NCBI GenBank assembly: GCA_964498065.1 | Contig: CAZCFZ010000081.1 | Span: forward strand, 1-17,214 | DNA: 17,214 nucleotides | DNA from: FEN-1297 sp964498065 | Lineage (GTDB): Bacteria > Bacteroidota > Ignavibacteria > Ignavibacteriales > Ignavibacteriaceae | Reading direction: 5' to 3' | Shown here: positions 14,209-17,214 of the stretch, in pieces | Layout of the letters: each line of letters opens with the position of its first letter | Position numbering within the stretch: position 1 is the stretch's first letter | Made by a program: the position numbers and the translations under genes | The notes under the pieces: generated by a model | Database searches by the model: none | What the model saw: the letters and a program-made list of their open reading frames with translations, nothing else | What the model was told of the DNA's origin: nothing

Positions 14209-17200
14209 TTATATTTTCGGCGGAAGCAGTTTATACACAACCGGCGTAACTAGTCTGGATAATAAAGTTGAACTAATCAATCCTCCGATAATAACTATAG
14301 CCAAAGGAGAAATTAATGGATTATCGGAAAGTGCTATCGGCATCATGCCTCCTATTGCAGTGAGCGATGTAAGAATTATAGGCAGAAATCTTAATTCCCC
14401 TGCTTCTCTAATTGCCTCATCAAGCGTTTTTCCTTCCTTTCTTAATTGATTAGTAAAATCAACGAGAAGAATCGTATTCTTCACTTCGATTCCGGCTAAT
14501 GCTATAAGACCGATGGTTGCTACAAAAGAGAGTGAATTGCCGGTAAATAAAAGAGCAAGTGCAGCTCCAACTATGCCCAGGGGAATAACGGATAGTACTA
14601 TTAATATACTTTTGTAGGTTTTAAATTCAAAAAGCAAAACCGCTATGAATAAAAATATCGTAATAAATATTACATTAGATATTCCGCCAAAGGATTCTTC
14701 CCGTTGTTCTATTTCACCTCCCATTTCAAAAGAATAGCCCCGCGGAAGTTTTATCTCTTCCATTTTCTTCTTTACAACTTGTATAACGTTATCATTTAAG
14801 TATCCTTCTTTAACAAATGAGCTTACCGATACGGTTCTAATTTTATCCCGGTGGTTTATTACTGCAGGTGTTGTAACAAATTTTAATGTTGAAATCTGGT
14901 TTAAGGGAATTGCAGTTCCCTTATAATTATTTACATAAAGATTCTTAAATGCATCCATTGATTGAAGATCGCTCTTTTCTTTTGTTACCAAAATATCGTA
15001 GCTGTCTCCTTCATCATCGGTCATCTTGCCGACATCAAGGCCCGCTACGGCTAAACGAACATCTTTATCAATATCGGCCGTTGGAACACCGAGCATTCCT
15101 GCCTTTTCTTTGTTTATATCTACCTCTAAATCGGATTTCAAATTTTTTAAAGGATTGTTTATATAAATAGTGCCGTCCGTATTCTGAATAAGATCCTCGA
15201 CTCTTAATGAATGGGCTCTTAATGTATCCAGGTTATCACCATATAACCGTACCTCAACCGGTGCAACAACAGGCGGCCCCTGTTCAAAGTTTTTCACTTC
15301 TATTTTTGCACCCGTATATGGAGTCCATTTTTTCCTTAGCTCTTCAATTAAATCCATTTTTTTAGAACGGGACGTACCTTGCTTTAGCTGGACAAATATC
15401 TGCGCAAAGTTAGCCTGTTCGTGCCGCTGAAGAACATTATAATAAATTGAAGGATTTCCTTTGCCGACATTTGTAGAATAATATTTTATCTCGGGATATT
15501 TCTTTAACTGCCTCTCAATTTGTTTTGTAATATAATTTGTATAATCAAGATTTGACTGTGACGGCGTATTTATTTCAATTAAAAACTGGGGCTTTTCCGA
15601 CGCAGGAAAAAGGCTGAAGCCAATGACGGGGATTAATGATATTGCTCCTATAAAAATTGCACTAGCTAAAACTAAAGTTATAAAGGGTTTGTTAAGCGCT
15701 TTATCTAAAATAACCGAATAACTTTTCGAGATGACTTTCTTAAGTATTCTTAAAAATATATTTCCTTCGGTCGGCGCCTTGTGTTCTTTTAACAACCTGC
15801 TTGAAAGAAAAGGAATAATCGTAAGTGCAACAGCCATAGAGGCAAGTACACTAGTAATTACCGCTGCCGGCAGACTTCTAATAAAATCTCCGGAGCCTCC
15901 TGGTAAAAATACCAGCGGCAAAAATGCAACTATCAAAGTCATTGTGCAGCCTACAACCGCAAGTGCAATTTGTTTTACGCCTTTTAAAACCGCATCCATC
16001 CTGGAATGTCCTTCTCTAAGCCACCTCTCAATATTTTCCACTACAACAATTGAATCATCAACAAGAAGTCCAAGAGCGACAACAAATCCGACAATACTCA
16101 ATTGATTCAGGTTGAATCCTAAAAGATTAATTAATGTTACTCCTATTGAAAGTGAAAGCGGAATCGAAATCATTACAATAATTGCTGAACGATATCCTAG
16201 CGGAAGGAGCGTTATTGAAACCAGCAAAATTGCAATTAAAAAATCTTCTCCCAGTTCATTAAGCCTGTTATCAACATTTACAGCTTGATCAAAATTCTGA
16301 ACTAAATCTATATTCGGAGGTAAAGTTGATTTGAATTTTTCAATTGCCGGTTTATATATTTTTTGTGCTGCCGTAATATTTTCATTCGGCTTTAATGCAG
16401 CCACAACAAAGACGCACCTGTGAGAATTTAATCGGGTTAAATATACCGGCTTTTGAAAATCAAAAGAAACATTGGCAATATCTTTTAATAAAACGTTTTT
16501 CCCGTTTGCCGAATATACAATAGTGTTTTTAACTTCATCAACATTTTTATAGCTGCCGCTTGTCTGAATATTAAACGACTGCGTTCCGGCATCTACACTT
16601 CCGCCGGGTATGTTTTCAGATTCACTTTGAATACTGCCAAGCACTGCATTTAACGGAATGTGCATTTGACTCATCTTATCGAGCTTTAGTTCGACTCTTA
16701 CAACTTTATCCGGCAAACCGTCAATCTTAACATTTTTCAGCATCGGTAATTTCTCAAGCGCATCTTTAAAATTCTTAGAATATTTTTTTAACTCGTTATA
16801 CGGTGCATTTTCGGAAATCAATGCAGCTTGGATAATATTCACATTAGAAGGAAGCCACTTTAAAACATCAATGCTGTAAATATCCCTGGGAAGTTCGCTG
16901 CGCATGTTGTTTACTTCCCTTATTACTTCCTGATATTTTTCATTGATGTCAACTCCGTGTTGATATTCCACCCATATTACCGCCAATCCGTCACTGATAC
17001 TGGAATGAATATGCTTTATATTTTCCAGCGAAGACATTCTCTGTTCAACAGGTTTAACAACAAGCTCTTCCAAATCTTTCGGGCTTGTACCGGGATAAAC
17101 AACTACTATTTGAAAACTCGGCTCGCTTACTTCCGGATCTTCCGAACGCGGCATATTTATTATTGTCGATACACCGATGATGATTAGCATTGCTGCAAAC

Positions 17201-17214
17201 AGCATGGTCATCTG
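14209..17214 (-). CDS. RND efflux permease, 5' end outside the window
   Basis: Inner-membrane proton-driven pump of the RND superfamily (AcrB/HAE1-like), which with a membrane-fusion protein and an outer-membrane channel exports toxic compounds. The frame is open through the last codon (Gln at 17214-17212 precedes the Met at 17211), and the visible start lies inside the first membrane helix, so perhaps 10-30 residues are missing. About 1001 of a usual 1020-1060 residues are present. Seen from that Met: PRSEDPE (21-27), VVYPGTSPKDLEELVV (37-52), TM4 with VALGLLVDDSIVVVENIER (378-396) including the proton-relay Asp385-Asp386, and TM10 with GIEVKNTILLVDF (907-919) carrying the relay Lys911. Two periplasmic porter regions flank the helix blocks as expected. 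The proton relay is complete, so the pump should work. The fusion-protein gene is probably just upstream, beyond the right edge. Confidence 0.95.
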   Translation of the reverse strand, partial: QMTMLFAAMLIIIGVSTIINMPRSEDPEVSEPSFQIVVVYPGTSPKDLEELVVKPVEQRMSSLENIKHIHSSISDGLAVIWVEYQHGVDINEKYQEVIREVNNMRSELPRDIYSIDVLKWLPSNVNIIQAALISENAPYNELKKYSKNFKDALEKLPMLKNVKIDGLPDKVVRVELKLDKMSQMHIPLNAVLGSIQSESENIPGGSVDAGTQSFNIQTSGSYKNVDEVKNTIVYSANGKNVLLKDIANVSFDFQKPVYLTRLNSHRCVFVVAALKPNENITAAQKIYKPAIEKFKSTLPPNIDLVQNFDQAVNVDNRLNELGEDFLIAILLVSITLLPLGYRSAIIVMISIPLSLSIGVTLINLLGFNLNQLSIVGFVVALGLLVDDSIVVVENIERWLREGHSRMDAVLKGVKQIALAVVGCTMTLIVAFLPLVFLPGGSGDFIRSLPAAVITSVLASMAVALTIIPFLSSRLLKEHKAPTEGNIFLRILKKVISKSYSVILDKALNKPFITLVLASAIFIGAISLIPVIGFSLFPASEKPQFLIEINTPSQSNLDYTNYITKQIERQLKKYPEIKYYSTNVGKGNPSIYYNVLQRHEQANFAQIFVQLKQGTSRSKKMDLIEELRKKWTPYTGAKIEVKNFEQGPPVVAPVEVRLYGDNLDTLRAHSLRVEDLIQNTDGTIYINNPLKNLKSDLEVDINKEKAGMLGVPTADIDKDVRLAVAGLDVGKMTDDEGDSYDILVTKEKSDLQSMDAFKNLYVNNYKGTAIPLNQISTLKFVTTPAVINHRDKIRTVSVSSFVKEGYLNDNVIQVVKKKMEEIKLPRGYSFEMGGEIEQREESFGGISNVIFITIFLFIAVLLFEFKTYKSILIVLSVIPLGIVGAALALLFTGNSLSFVATIGLIALAGIEVKNTILLVDFTNQLRKEGKTLDEAIREAGELRFLPIILTSLTAIGGMMPIALSDNPLISPLAIVIIGGLISSTLLSRLVTPVVYKLLPPKI

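Noticed and set aside
1..17214. CRISPR arrays, transposase genes or phage genes as the source of a novel system.
   Set aside because: No regularly spaced repeats of suitable length, no transposase-like or phage-like frame and no terminal inverted repeats were seen in any part of the window.

Overview
The window is a low-GC bacterial segment with long AT-rich spacers. The encoded proteins (a GH92 mannosidase, an RND permease with an N-terminal PRSEDPE motif, secreted SnoaL-like lipoproteins) point to the Bacteroidota/Ignavibacteriota side of the FCB group. Five consecutive genes carry clear Shine-Dalgarno sequences, which Bacteroidia mostly lack, so an Ignavibacteria-like organism is my best guess. 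This taxonomy is inference; no rRNA or tRNA gene is present to fix it.

Layout from left to right. (1) 1-263: 3' end of an O6-alkylguanine-DNA alkyltransferase, cut by the window edge. (2) 264-457: spacer between convergent genes, holding an inverted pair of three-copy octamer repeats. (3) 458-2782, minus: a secreted GH92 alpha-mannosidase with no SusC/SusD partner in view. (4) 2899-3615, minus: a conserved membrane protein of unknown role. (5) 3875-7382, plus: two overlapping genes for a heterodimeric type IV ABC exporter of the TM287/288, LmrCD, BmrCD kind, with one degenerate and one consensus ATP site. (6) 7383-7588: spacer with heptamer GTCATT repeats. (7) 7589-13823, plus: a run of seven genes made of four NTF2/SnoaL-like proteins (five domains), one AraC-type regulator and two GT-B glycosyltransferases. 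(8) 13824-14208: a 385-base gap between convergent genes with an unexplained, more GC-rich structured patch. (9) 14209-17214, minus: an RND efflux permease running off the right edge.

The ABC exporter and the RND permease are both export machines, but nothing in the sequence ties their substrates together. The most interesting part is 8985-13823. Five same-strand genes, each with a strong ribosome binding site, encode a SnoaL-like lipoprotein, two different GT-B glycosyltransferases, a second NTF2-like lipoprotein and a secreted protein with two SnoaL-like domains. They follow an AraC-family gene and a candidate promoter framed by an inverted repeat. No polyketide synthase, acyltransferase or sugar-nucleotide gene is in the window, so product and substrate cannot be named. 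A working idea (inference) is a small glycoside- or glycolipid-modifying unit whose NTF2-fold proteins act at the envelope. The first glycosyltransferase lacks the usual N-terminal catalytic histidine and could be an auxiliary partner of the second.
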